From NCBI RefSeq assembly GCF_001949145.1, contig NW_019091417.1, forward strand, positions 1,337,920 through 1,401,919: a stretch of 64,000 nt of DNA, written 5' to 3'. The notes below the pieces were generated by a model. The model had not been told where the DNA came from, ran no database searches, and was given only the letters and a program-made list of their open reading frames with translations. This document shows, one piece after another, positions 23,992-36,500 of this stretch (positions are counted from its first letter, which is position 1; every line of letters begins with the position of its first letter). The DNA comes from Acanthaster planci. Its lineage: Eukaryota; Echinodermata; Asteroidea; Valvatida; Acanthasteridae. A program made the translations under genes and the position numbers.

Positions 23992-24510
23992 TTTGACTTT
24001 TTCCTTCATAAGACACATCAGTGTCCAGGTTAAGTCCCAAATTGTAAAATGGAGGCGTCCAGAAACTGGGTACCAACTCAGTTTGAGTGTTCCCAAAGGT
24101 ATTTACGTCGTCTTTTACGGAGTAAACTCCATTCTTTTCGTGCACAGCACTACTTTCCATAGAGGTACTGGGAAACAGTCACAGGAAAACACGGCATACG
24201 TCCTAAATAGCTAGAAAGACATCACCAAACCAGATGGAAGATTCTGTTTAATAAGTTGATATAGTAACTAGTGGCCAAGGTCCAGAAATAAGTTAACTTC
24301 CTGGATCTCCAACAGGCTTTTTGTTCATTACCGTTTTGAAAGGTTAAATTCAAACTGATATCAACAATAATTTCATTTGGTTTTGCCATGAATAACCTAA
24401 AAATGTTGCTAAGTAACAGTGACGTCTGAAAGTCAGATTAAGTTTAAAGACTTTGTTCCTTGTATTTGAACTTTATCAGAACCATTTTGTATTCTCCGGT
24501 AGCTGATAAC

Positions 24511-24573
24511 TATATAATGCCCATGTTCACTCGCCTACAGACAGTAGGCCTAACTACACACCCAAGACTCCAG
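24511..24573 (+). promoter_or_regulatory. TATA box and leader exon of protease C
   Basis: TATATAA at 24511-24517. The leader ends at 24573 with CAG before GTAAAA. Compared with B, about 240 bases immediately upstream are missing, so only about 30 bases of the shared promoter remain 5' of the TATA box. Confidence 0.6.
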
Positions 24574-24808
24574 GTAAAAAGTTAGATGTCAGGGCTTTTG
24601 AATACGTGTATATCGTGTCTTCAGTTTCAACTTCTGTTAATTTGTGGCAGTTAGCACGCCAAACACGAATTCTTTATAAAGAAAACTGCTCTTTTAGATA
24701 TAAAAATAAACATTTTCTTTTTTCAAATCGGAGTCGAGACCTTCACCTATTTTGTTTCTGCTACGTCCCAATCCAGATTTGGGCTTTATGATTTCTTCAT
24801 CTATAATC

Positions 24809-27800
24809 ATGAAGTTTCTGCTGCTGTTGCTGAGCGTGGTCCTGGTCCATACTGGACTGGCTCCACTCCATAAATCAAATCACCGGTCTGTTCCCGACAG
24901 CTGGATCATTAAGATCAAGGTAAGTTAATTAAGGTTGACTTTATAATGTGCAACATTTTTGTCCTTGAAGAGAGTTACCAACACATTAATGCAGGCCCGT
25001 TGCCTGACCAGAGACGGGGGGGTTCGTCAAACCCGAAAGTGGAACTTTAGGCACTGTGAACACATATTTTTATACAAAGACCTATCGCAATGTGCTTTGG
25101 AAAACAACATTGAAAAGTTGTATGTCTGTCGCTAACCAAAGGTTGCATGTAAGACTTGTACACTGTAATTTTCAATATTGAATAAACTTAACAAATATAC
25201 ATTGATTTCAAACACTGATATTTGCCGGAACATTTTGACGGTACATATGACTAGAGATTCATTCATTAATATGCAGAATCGTGGTCTCTTGAGCTTGAGA
25301 ATCAACGTATAAGCCGTAGCTTGAACGCCAAATATACGGTATATTTAAAATATTTGGTACACAAAAAAGACCAACAAGCGGAACTCAGAAGCGAGCGGGG
25401 GAGGGTTCGTTCGAACCCCTCTAACCATCCAGCCTACGGGCCTGTAAAGATAAAGCATAGTGCCCCCGGAGTTGTAGACTCCAGTCACTTGACTTGGACT
25501 CGAGTTGCTAGTTTTGTGACTCGTGACTTGACTCGCAACTATCAGTTTTTGACTTGTGACTTGACTTGGACTTGCACATTATGAATCGTTACCACCTCTG
25601 GTGCCCCCTGTTGGAAAAAGCAGTGGTCCGCAGGGGACCACGGGCTAACCGTATACGCTTAGAGACAAGCAAAATTATGCAGAATCTTGCTGGATTCGAC
25701 ACGGGTCACAGCTAAAGTTCTGCTAGAAGAAAGTTCTTCAGAATGCATTTGCCTTACAGATAGATAGTAAGTGGCACAAAACTTAGAGGATTTCAATTTT
25801 GTTTTTTAACACTGTAGGATTTCGACCAAGTGGACCAAGTTGCTGATGACATTATCAGCCAGTTCGCTAGAATTCGTAGCCCAATCCCTTCAATGACCAA
25901 GCTTCGTCATCTTTTGCCTGTCATTACAATGAAAATCCCAGCATTCCTTCTCGACGAGGTAGCATTTCTATACCTCTCTCTTATTTTTCATTACAAAGCT
26001 TGAGTTTTGTAAATCTCACGTTATGCTCTTATTCAAAGTTACCACGAAGTGCATGCCAGTCTTGGTGTTAGAGACATTGTGCTATGTAATCAATATAACA
26101 TAAAGTGAGAGCGCGCGTGTGATTGCAGTCTGTGACGGTTGTAAGAATGCACAAAACATAATTCATATGAAACATTCTGTGATCGATAAGAGCTTTTAAA
26201 GTATAAATTCACTTTATCTGAGTCTTAACCGTCAATATTCAACCATCCCTAAACTATCGCAGATCCGCGCCATTGACGGCATCGAGTACATTGAAATGGA
26301 TTATATCGTTCCGCTTGCTGCCTACCAAAACAATCCACCGTGGGGCCTTGACCGCCTTGATAGTCGCTCGGGAGTGGATGGATTTTATAACTACAATCCT
26401 AGTGGTAAGTCAATCCGAAAAGCAGCAGAAGGGCATAAAATGATGTTAAAACTTTCAATGCGTCCTAAGAGCCCGTTATATTTTTGCGGTTAGTCATGCA
26501 TCTTTTGAGAGATAATTTTCTTGAGTCAGCCTGTAGCGGGCATTTGTCACTTTCCTCATGACACTCCAATAAAGGATGTCACATTTATCTGTAAGCACAG
26601 TAGAAATATATCTCTTTTGCCAGCACCAAATTACAGGAAACCGTGTATGGTTAATATCCGATCAAATGTGTTCCAAAATTTGTAAAAATAGGCTGTGTCT
26701 GAATTTCGTGGCTTGGGTTTAACATTATACAGGACCTTACAGGTAATTGAAAATGCAACAGCACTTTAATGGAACGTTAAGGCCACATCTCATTCGTCCG
26801 AGGGCTTTGGGGTCACCTTTCTATTGTGTAGAATTATTCCTTTTCTTATTTAGTGCAGGGAAAGGGAGTGGATATATACGTTGTGGATACCGGGGTCCAA
26901 GTCACCCACAAGGCCTTTGGCGGGAGAGCCTCTGTGCTGTACGGACTGCCAGACAACCGCGGTCATGGAACTCACTGCGCCGGCATAGCAGCTGGTGACG
27001 TCTACGGGCTGGCTCGTGAGGCTAAAATCTACAGCCTTAAAGTGTGCGATCCATGGTGCTCAGTAGGGGATATGGTTAAAGGTGAGTCTTGTCAACCTAT
27101 GAAGAAAAATTACCTGAAGGAAAAGCTGAAATGTCGATTGTTAGTTAGGGTTTGGTAACTGCTTGACAAGTACTTCGGTTAAAGCTGGTTCCTTCATGAA
27201 TTGAAATATGGTGTTGTTGTTTTTTTCATTCAAGCATTTAACGTTGCAAAGGCACACGGTGGCAGTAAAGGTGGAGTTGTGTCTGTATCTATCGCTGGAC
27301 ACAAATACGCCGGTGCTCTCACCGATGGTGTCAATTTACTGTGGGCTAACGGTTACCTAGTGTCTTACCCTGCGGGCAATGAGGGTATCGACGCCTGCAT
27401 TATGCATCCACAAAAAGGTGACAAGGTAAGCTTTTAGAAGAATTTGTATTTCAAGCTTTCATATTCAAGCAGGGATGCGAAAGTGTTAAAGGCCGGGGAG
27501 AGGTTACATTGATCTCTAATGGGCCCATTGATTCATGTTTTACTACTTAGAGACCCATTTATTATGCGATATTTAACATTCGATGGTATAAGGATCCCGC
27601 ATGATGCCACAGTTCCGTGGCCAGTAATTGAATGCCTTATGAAGCTCACGAAACGACAGAAAATTGTAATTTACCCGTATAACTCTCTTCTTGTTGCAGC
27701 TCATTGTAGCTGCAGCTTCAAATAAGTACGACAAGCGACCAGGCTGGTCCACCTGGGGCCCCTGTGTCGATATCTTTGCGCCCGGCGTGGGCATCCTAAG

Positions 27801-28586
27801 CGCTGCCTACAGCAAGGCCAGCAATACCAGTTCAGTAGTCATGAGTGGTACCTCAATGTCTTGCCCTCATGTGTCAGGTACGATGAGTTTTAATAAACAC
27901 TTAGTTTAAAAAATGGGTTTTGGGAGTTAGAATGGTGTGAAATATCTGCTAGGTTTAACCTTTGATGGTGGTTTCGCCTCTCACAATTGTTGAATATCCT
28001 TCACGGACATTGTTATTAACCTTGATTGTTAATCCAAGATCTACACGTATGCCGATAAATTGTTTTAACTGCTACTTTTTGCAGGAATTCTGCCAATAAC
28101 GTTCTTTGTTGCTTTCCATATGTTTTCAGAACTGTTCAGCGAACTATTAACCTTTACTGTTTACAGGTGTGGCTGCCCTGCATTTTGGTCAGCAGGGTAG
28201 CAGTGCCACGCCTGCATCAGTGAAGAAGGCCATTCTGGACAGTGCTACCAAAGACGTCATCAGTAACGCCAATGGCACCCCTAACCGACTTCTTTATGTC
28301 AATGTAAGTCTCACATGTAGACTCATACTGTCTCCAATGATTGTGCATTCGTTACAATATTAAAAGGGCAATCTGTAACTCTAGCGATGGCTGCAAAGGA
28401 AGGGATTATTTTCTATTGAGAGTTCTCTATTATTTATTTCAAGTATTTCTCTACTGTGCATGCCTGTATTTTTCTTCTTATTGTTCAGAATATGTAACAA
28501 TAGCTTGTAAACTGTGCATCGCAGCATAAAACCAGCATAATAAATGTATACCATAAATGTTCTCCAATGTTTTATTACAGTTCTAA
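24809..28586 (+). CDS. Secreted proteinase K-like serine protease, copy C
   Basis: Eight coding exons: 24809-24919, 25818-25958, 26263-26404, 26854-27081, 27235-27425, 27700-27877, 28167-28303, 28581-28586, encoding 377 aa. It has a signal peptide ([18 protein letters not shown]), an I9-like propeptide ending GIEYIEMD, and an S8 catalytic domain with Asp143 (VDTGVQ), His169 (GHGTHCAG), Asn256 and Ser323 (SGTSMSCPHV). The oxyanion segment reads YPAGNEG rather than YAAGNEN, and the strand before it reads SIAGHKYAG where the others have SIGG. Both changes lie near the substrate cleft and may alter specificity. Intron 1 is enlarged to 898 bases by an inserted element. The last exon encodes Phe and stop, as in A and D. 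Confidence 0.92.
24992..25444. mobile_element. hAT-like element in intron 1 of copy C
   Basis: About 453 bases starting CAGGCCCGTTGCCTG and ending in the inverted CAGCCTACGGGCCTG. Both ends have G/C-rich GGGTTCG-type sequence just inside. Introns 1 of A, B and D (245-303 bases) lack it. No clear target duplication is visible. Confidence 0.6.
25484..25575 (+). repeat. GACTTG-rich simple repeat
   Basis: A degenerate run of GACTTGACTTGGACTCG-type words in intron 1 of copy C, adjacent to the hAT-like insertion. Confidence 0.6.
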
Positions 28587-30347
28587 GCGATGAGTGCAGC
28601 CACTCGCCAGGAGAGAGAAAAAGGTGAACCTGCAAAGTATCATTAATTCCAACTAAGGTAGATTCTTCCATTGGTCTGCTCATACACAAAACGTAATTTT
28701 CCTTTTAAAATTCAAGTTTAAAACTTACTTTAAAGCTTTCAAATGTTTTCTTCCGTGTTTGTTTGTGTGGGCATCCTATTCAATACATTAGAAACGTTTT
28801 GAATTCATCTGCACTGACAAAATAACCTTGCGCCTATCTATCTTCAGTACATGAAGAGAAATTACTGGCGCAAGAAATTGCAACACTACAAAAGGTCATC
28901 AATGTTAGTAAAAGCATCTTTGTCATGTTTAGTTTTTTCTCTTAAATCTGCCCTCTTTCAGGAAGTTTTCTCTTGAACATTTACATTTTCAAGCAAATAC
29001 CAAGTTTCAGTTTCAAAGTTTAAGAAACTTATTGACTGAAGGTGACAATGCTTTTTAACTGTATTTGCCTATAATAAACAAATGAAACTTTGCTTTAAAC
29101 ACTGTTAAGTGTCGAATTTGAATGTCTAAATGAATTTGTTTTCTTCCTTTGTTGCAGAAAATTAAGTACCAAAATCACATGTACATTTACCTTTCATTCT
29201 TTTGTTGTCCGTCAAGCAATTTCTCCCTTGAATAATGTACAAGTGTGAAGATAGGAGGTCACCGCTCAAGAGTTGCAACGGAAGACCAAGTATTTTCAGA
29301 TGTTACCCATAACAGATTGGATAACTTTCTGGAAAAAATTCTTCAGAAATGTCAAGACAAGAAATGATATACTCCAACCAATCATTTGATTCGGTTGAAT
29401 TTGTTCAACTAAACACTTTGTTGGTGAACGCAGTTTCAGTGAAATGAAATGCATTGTGGTGCAGGATACATTGTTCACATGCGTTCGTAAAATCTGTTAC
29501 CGCTGTATAACGAATTAATTGTTGCCTTTTGTGACGGTTCCACCCCAGTGGAACTTTTACAAGTTCTTATAGTCGTACATTAACTTTTACAGCTCTTGCC
29601 TGCTGTGTAGGGGTCCATGGTGTTTTGCACACCCAAGAGGCTGGTGGCTTCCGAGGCGGAACATACACGCTCGTCAAGTGTGAGAACGCGCGAGTAGGTG
29701 TTGCACAGGGCGTTATCACCACAATGCGTGTAATCACTAATATAATCTAGATGTCTTCAATTTGCAGCACGACTTAGCTTAAGTAAACAAAAGCAAAATA
29801 TCAGCTTCTGTCCTGCGACATTGTTACAGTGGAGACAAACAAACATGCTGCCTATCACTTTGCCGTCCTGTCTCCTTCCCACCATGACTTTGTATTGAAT
29901 GGGTTGATATTCTAGCCGATAACCGATTTTCTAGGAGAATTTTGAGGAGGCCCATCCTGACTAGTTAGTGTTTTGCAAGTAATATTGATATTTTCTGTTG
30001 GATTTGCGATAACCTAAAAATCGTTGCTAAGTGACAGTGAAGTCTTAAACACAGAAATTAATCTAGTTGAGTATTTCATTTCTTGTTTTCACAACGTCGC
30101 ATCAAAGTTCTCTGTATCAGTTTCTCGCTGGTATAATATCAAATATGGAGCAGAATAACAAGTACGCGTAGTATTGTTTAGTCTTTTCAATGAGATTCAA
30201 ACGCCTTGGAAATAGAATTACTCATGAAATATAAAATGAATATAATTGAATAAGTGATTTGCAAATAAGGACAGCTTGTAAATGTTTCTGTGTGAAGACT
30301 GGGTTGATTTTGCAGTGGATGAAAGGAATTAAAACAGACTCGCGGAC

Positions 30348-30417
30348 TTCACCCTAACAGTCCTCAGCCCTCCAATTTCAATATGATTTTTACACACCTC
30401 ATAGGGCTTCGGGGTAA
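30348..30417 (+). mobile_element. Short piggyBac-like MITE, second copy
   Basis: TTCA-CCCTAACAGTCCTCAGCCC at the left end and GGGGTAA at the right. It is homologous to the element at 19589-19658 but inverted. Confidence 0.5.
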
Positions 30418-30715
30418 TCAGTACATGTACCAGATCTACAGTGCCACTCATACACACGCATGCCGAGTTCTTTTAATTCAGTTACATCAAAACACGGCAT
30501 CGTTTCCATCACTAACCTGTCTCGGCCCATAAGGCTGGCTGTTATTCAGTTTGCGTGGTTACGCATGCGCATTGGCCTTCACTGTGCAGCTCTCGAATTA
30601 CGCTAGCAGACGACGCAAGGCGATATTTCCTGCATTGGGGCCCTATAATAAAAACTGGCCACTTAATAACAAGCCCCACAGTCTTCAGTATTTAGAGAGT
30701 TCCTGATATTTTCTT

Positions 30716-30805
30716 CGTGTGTATCCCCTTGGGAACACTCCAACTGAATTGGTGCCCAATTTCTGGACGTCTCCATGTTTAAAATTTCGGACTTAAAGTG
30801 GTTTC
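30716..30805 (-). repeat. Repeat fragment also present inverted at 24024-24112
   Basis: The minus strand here matches the plus strand at about 24024-24112. Shared words are CGTCCAGAAA.TGGG.ACCAA.TCAG and GAGTGTTCCCAA. Both frames can be read as a peptide METSRNWAPIQLECSQ or MEASRNWVPTQFECSQ, so it may derive from coding sequence of a mobile element or a gene fragment. Confidence 0.55.
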
Positions 30806-30908
30806 CTGTGGTTGGGCCATTAATGCTGATGGCAAAACTGTATGGCAAACATAACTGGGTACTACCACCATTACTGTATAACCACCTTGACTACTCAAGT
30901 TCCCAAGA

Positions 30909-31072
30909 CGGGCGATTCCCAATAGTGCGCCTCCAAGAGTGTGTGATGCATTGGCCAATCACAATGCGCGGAAGCGGCCCTTTCCAAACGCACTTTGGGT
31001 CAACAGATTTCGCACATCGTGATTGGCCAAAGCGTGGCAAACTCTTGGAGGCGCACTATTGAAAATCGTCCG
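30909..31072. mobile_element. Foldback MITE, arms about 63 bases
   Basis: The left arm CGGGCGATTCCCAATAGTGC continues with GCCTCCAAGAGTGTG and TTGGCCAATCAC, all mirrored at the right end (CACTATTGAAAATCGTCCG). Part of the right arm (AGCGTGGCAAACTCTTGGAG) recurs at about 31597, suggesting a second broken copy. Confidence 0.75.
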
Positions 31073-33234
31073 TATTCAAGACAGTTGTTGTAAATTTCCA
31101 GCTTGCTTTTGATTAAAGCATACAGTATTAAGGCAGGACATGCAACCTTAGCGCGTGTAACAAGTTTCACCCCCCCCCTTTCGGTCCACCCCTTTAGGCC
31201 TATTTACAAGTATTATGCGCACTACAACTATCTTGCTACCCCCGGAATACAAAATAGATCGTGCCAAACGTTTTGGAGCAATCGTGTACACGTGATTTTG
31301 CGGTAGTTTTGTTCCAGCCATTCCAAATGAAGACGTAGGCAGCGTTCAACCTGTCTGAATGCCTGTCGTCGTATAACGTAAGTTTCTTGTCTTACCATTA
31401 CATGGTAATTGGTGTCCATTTGTTAATGTCATTGTTAACATTGTGTGAAAAAATGTTACTATTAGTCGAAAACGGTTGTGTGTGCATTTACTGTGATCGG
31501 AACATTCTCTGATCGAAAAGGAAAACGCAGCGAATATTTTGAGTGCATGAGAGTGGAGCTGAGTGTGACAGAGACCGGTGTTAATTTGCCTAAAGCGTGG
31601 CAAACTCTTGGAGGCGCCCTGCCTGATGCAGCAGGGTGCCGTAGGCAAATCGATGGAAGCTTTCACCGATTGGCCTGATTCGCCAGTTTGGCAAATTAAG
31701 CGCCAAAAACGTTTGTCCTGGCAACGACAAAAATCACCTTATCGGTGCTGTATACCACACATTCCAAGAACTAAGATGAAGATGAAGAAATTAACGTTAG
31801 TTCTATGTTTCCCTGATTTTCCATCTCGTGAAAATTAAAAGGTTTAAGGAATTTGATTCTGATCGTTTTCTTCTCAACAAAGAATTTAGGTTCTTGAAAT
31901 AACATTATGAATGAAGTGTATCCTTCACACCGAATCCAAATATATTTTTGACAATACTGAGCTTGATATCTACAGTTTGGTGCAAGTGAGGATTTGCATA
32001 ATGGCATATACTTACAGAAAATTGTTAGTTCCTCATCAAGCTGGATAAATTGAAATTGTTGAGGAAAACCTGAATCTCGTAACAAATATTGAAGTTGAGA
32101 AGTTTGATTCAAGACTCGAGATCTTTGTAAATATTGGTAATAGTCTAATTTGGTATAGATACTTAAAAACTGTATTATTTCCTTGTTTCTGTCGTCATTT
32201 CTTTCTGCCTTGAGCTTTAAGTTTATTCATCCAGGGTCAGCACTTGCTAAAAGTTCAGGAACCTGAAGTTAGTGATGACAGCACGAAAATATCGTCGTGA
32301 AGGCCTTACCGAGAATCAACGTAGATATAATGTGGGGTTGTTAAATCGTGATACGCGAGGGCGATGCACAAAACAAAATAACCAAATGTACATGTGTGCG
32401 CCGTTGAAGTCGTTGGATGTGTGAAAAACACAAAAAAATTACCTTTCTCTTCAACAGGACATTTTGCTCATATAAGAGTCATTCAACAAGTTGTTTATAT
32501 TCTTTAGTTTTTTATTGTGATAGGTTTTTGCTCAGGAAAACTGGAGAAATATGCAGATTTCCCTCAAAACAATCTTTTTTCAATTGTATCAATGACGTTT
32601 GCAGCAAATGTCGCTTGTCAAATCAAAAATAGGGTTACAGATATTCCTCTTCTTTGAAACTATTCTTTCACGGAGTAAACTTGAAAGACAAAAATTCATA
32701 ACAGTCACAAAAAACGAACAAAGTCTTGAAACTAGATTTTAGAAGCAATACGATTCTGTATTATAACTGATAGTCGGGGTCAAGAAAGAAACCAACTTAC
32801 TTGCGGGATCTTAAACAGGTCGAGCATTTTGTTAATTACTATTTTACAAGTTGTTTGTCAAACAAATATTAATAGTTTCAATTGATTTGGCATGGATTAC
32901 ATTAAAAATGTTGCTAAGTAACAGTGATTCAAACGGAAGTCAAGTTGAGTATTTAGTTCCTTGTTTTTGAACCTTATCATAACCAAGTTCCTGTGAAGTT
33001 TTACTCCATCTGTTGTGTCATGGAATAACTCAAGTGATGGCCTACGTGCCTATTTCTTTTTAGAAGTTTTGTATGCATGAACATGACCTTTTTTCGCACG
33101 TTATCTACACGTCTCCAGATATTGGAAACACAGTGTGTACCCAGAGTTAGATAAATCTTCCTTTGCATTTAAGTATCTCCACCATATGTCTTTCCGAAGT
33201 TGGCTCACATTGATACCAGTGTTGTGGTCACTAT

Positions 33235-33288
33235 TATATACCGATGTTCACGCACCTACAAGCATTAACCGCATTTGTAAGAGCTCAG
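33235..33288 (+). promoter_or_regulatory. TATA box and leader exon of protease D
   Basis: TATATA at 33235-33240. The leader probably ends at 33288 with CTCAG before GCAAGT, a GC-AG donor. An alternative GTAAGA donor lies at 33277. The upstream 200 bases match those of A and B. Confidence 0.5.
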
Positions 33289-33537
33289 GCAAGTCTGGGC
33301 CTTTGTTAATACATCGATATTGCATTGAGTCCGCCCTATGGTTCTGTTTGGCCTCTGTTTATTTGTGCCACTTGTCATGCCAGACGATTTCTTGCGAGAC
33401 AGTTGCAAAATTTTTACATGCAAGGGGAAAACATTTCTTCATTATTTCGGAATTTAAATCAGAACCGTAAGCCATTTTTTTCTGTCTTTTATCCTAGACG
33501 TTGGTTTTTTGACATACGGTTCTCTGCCCTTACAATC

Positions 33538-36500
33538 ATGAAGTTTCTGCTGCTGTTGCTGTGCGTGGCTCTGGCCCAAGCTGATCTTGCTCTGATCTAC
33601 CGATCCAATCAACGTTCTGTTCCGGACAGCTGGATCATTAAAATCAAGGTTAGTCCAGCCAAACAGAGGCAGTCATCATCTGAAATCATTGTGTAACCAA
33701 TAAATGGACTTTCTACTTGGACACTTATTACCTCTACCTTCTTCGACTGCAAAGGTTACAAAAACGTTATTGTCCCCCTCCGAGGCATTAACCCTGGTCG
33801 CAAAAGGACCATTGCTCATGCATGGTGAGGGTTACAATTCAGCTTAAGCACATTTTTTAGACTGCAGTAGCCCCTTGGCTTGCCACGTCACCTTTGCCGT
33901 ATGTCAAGTGGCACAAGAATTTGTGCTTTCGTATTTTGTTTCCCATTGTAGGATTCCGACCAGCTGGACCAGGTTGCGGAGGACATTATCAGCCGGTTCT
34001 CCAGAATGCGTCTCCCAACTCCTGCAATGACTAAGATTCGTAATCTCGTGCCTGTGCTTACAATGAAGATCCCAGCATTCCTTCTTGAAGAGGTATCATA
34101 AATGCTTGGGTCTTTTTGCCATTTAAATTGGATGTTGGAAACTATCATTTCGTGTGCTTATTTACATAAGTCGTGTGCGAGAACATGTTAGTCTTGGTAG
34201 GAGACATTACCTCAGTACTAGTAATGGAAGTGCGCGTGCAGTTGCAATCTGCCATCAACACGGATGTTCACAATAATGTACGAAACAAATTCCTGCGGAA
34301 CGTTGATTGCTCATAAGCCTTAAAGTAAAAATCACATGTAGCTGAATTTCTTTACCGCCAATCTGCTGTAGATCCGCTCCATTGACGGCATCGAGTATAT
34401 CGAACAAAACAAAATCGCTACACTTGCTGCCACTCAGTCCAACCCGCCATGGGGCCTCGACCGTATTGACAGTCGCTCGGGAAGGGATTATTATTATACC
34501 TACAATCCCAGCGGTGAGTTAAGCCTAAAAACGGGAAAGAGAGATTAAAATGATATCCAAACTTTGATTATTTATTACAAAGAAAATCAATGCATCTTTT
34601 TAGTGAGCTATCTTTAGCGGTTTATTGCTCCCAGTGAGAGAGGTTTTATGGAATCGGCCATCAAGAGTATTTGAGTGGAAGAAAAGCCGAATTGAAATCT
34701 TTATTTTGACGAATACGAATACAATAATTATCTCCAAAAAATTAGCTGTATGGTAAACAAAGTATCGAAGTTGCTTTTTTACCAATGAAGCAGATTGAAC
34801 CTTTGTTGAAAATATGTATAGGGAAATCAAGCAAACGAGGGCATGTCCATTTACTTGACCTTGGCTTGACATTACTCAAGACTCTATGGGTAGCAGCTAC
34901 TGCCACTCTAATGAACTCGTGTGCAGGTTTATTTATTTATTTATTCCATTTCTTTACCAGGGTATTCCCAAACAATTACAAACTGGTTTCCATTGGCGCC
35001 CTGCGACCATTACAAATTAATTTTAAAAAATAGAAACGCACGACGAGAAGTAAAATTGACAAAAACGACAAACATTAATATTTACAAATACAGACCACTG
35101 AAATATCATGTGAACATTTAAATAATCAAAGGCATTATAAAAAATACTGATCACGGATGGGCAAAAAACCCTATGGGAAAAAAGAACAGAGTAATATTTT
35201 GACATATCAAATTGGTGAAGACAACCGTAGCGGGCTGGGTTGACATCGAGAGTTTGTCTTAGCTCTCGTTCCCTGCCGGACATAGGCGATGCATTGCAAA
35301 TACATTGACGAAAGAGATCACCTTTACCTGCTTCTAAGGCGAAACAGTTTCGAGAAATTTTCTAATTTTTTGCTCAGGATAAAAAGTGAAATTCTGCTTT
35401 CCTCTTTGTCTGAAACGGGTAGCACTTTGCTGTGGCACCACTTCTGTGAAACGCATTGACCATACCTTGTCCGATGTCCCTGGTTTCCCTTTCCATTGAA
35501 TGGACCTTTTACCTTATCTGTTAGTCCAAGGAAAGGGGGTGAATGTTTACATCGTGGATACCGGGGTCCAAACCGACCACACGGCCTTTGGCGGGAGAGC
35601 CTCTGTGATTTACGGGAAGGAAGACGACCACGGCCATGGAACTCACTGCGCCGGCACGGCAGCGGGTAACTACTTTGGGCTGGCTCGTGAGGCTAATATT
35701 TTCAGTGTTAAGGTGTGCAGTCCATTGTGCCCGTTGGGCACGATTATTGATGGTAAGTCCGTCGCCAATTTAGGGAGAGAGCATACTTATAAAAGAAAAC
35801 TTGAAATTTCGATTGTTAATTAGGGTGCACATGGTAACAGTATCTATGCGGCAAGCAGTTCGGATGAAGCTGGTTCCTTCATGAAAACATGGTGTTCTTT
35901 TCATTCAAGGATTTAACGCTGTGCTTTCACACGATGGTGGTAAAGGTGGAGTTGTGTCTGTATCTATCGGTGGTTTCAGCAACGCCCCTTCTATCACCAC
36001 TGCTGTCAATAACCTCTGGAATAACGGCTACCTCGTGTCTTACGCTGCGGGCAATGACAATGACGACACCTGTAATGTACATCCACAAAATGGCAACAAC
36101 GTGAGTTTTCAAAGAAGCATTCTCTAGCTATACAGTTCAGTAACAGATGAGAAAATGTTGAAGTAGTGGGTAATAGTCACACTATATGTAATGCACGCAC
36201 TCTTTCATGTTTTGCGAGTAGCATAGATGACTTCATTTAGCTATTTTTCACTCGACGGTATAACCGTGCCATGTGACGCCAAAGTTCCATGACCAATATT
36301 AAATATGCCTTGTGAAAGTCAACGCCGGTCTGCTGATCACCAGAACGACAGTTAAAATAATGGCAATTTACCGGTACCCAGTGTGTTAATTTATTATCTT
36401 TGCACTTCAGCTCATTGTTACAGCAGCTTCGGACGACATAGACGAGCGAGCATACTTCTCAAATTGGGGCTCGTGCGTCGATATCTTCGCGCCCGGCGTG

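Larger units (their letters stand above)
19247..24467. other. 3' region and spacer of protease unit B
   Basis: Probable 3' untranslated region with AATAAATAAATGAAT near 19803. It is followed by spacer homologous to that after A and C and by several transposon relics listed separately. No gene is seen; the open frames at 22.4-24.2 kb lack support. Confidence 0.6.
28587..32968. other. 3' region and spacer of protease unit C
   Basis: The spacer is homologous to unit B up to about 30620. Then about 2 kb (30630-32650) has no counterpart after B and holds foldback elements and short open frames that I cannot support as genes. Homology to the other units resumes around 32860. Confidence 0.55.

Noticed and set aside
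23504-23996. Overlapping 117-133-codon frames on both strands after copy B
   Set aside because: They cover a SINE-like repeat with a B-box-like motif; the frames are incidental.
31771-32112. 113-codon minus-strand frame in the C spacer
   Set aside because: No recognisable motif, homologue or splice partner, and the composition resembles the surrounding AT-rich spacer.
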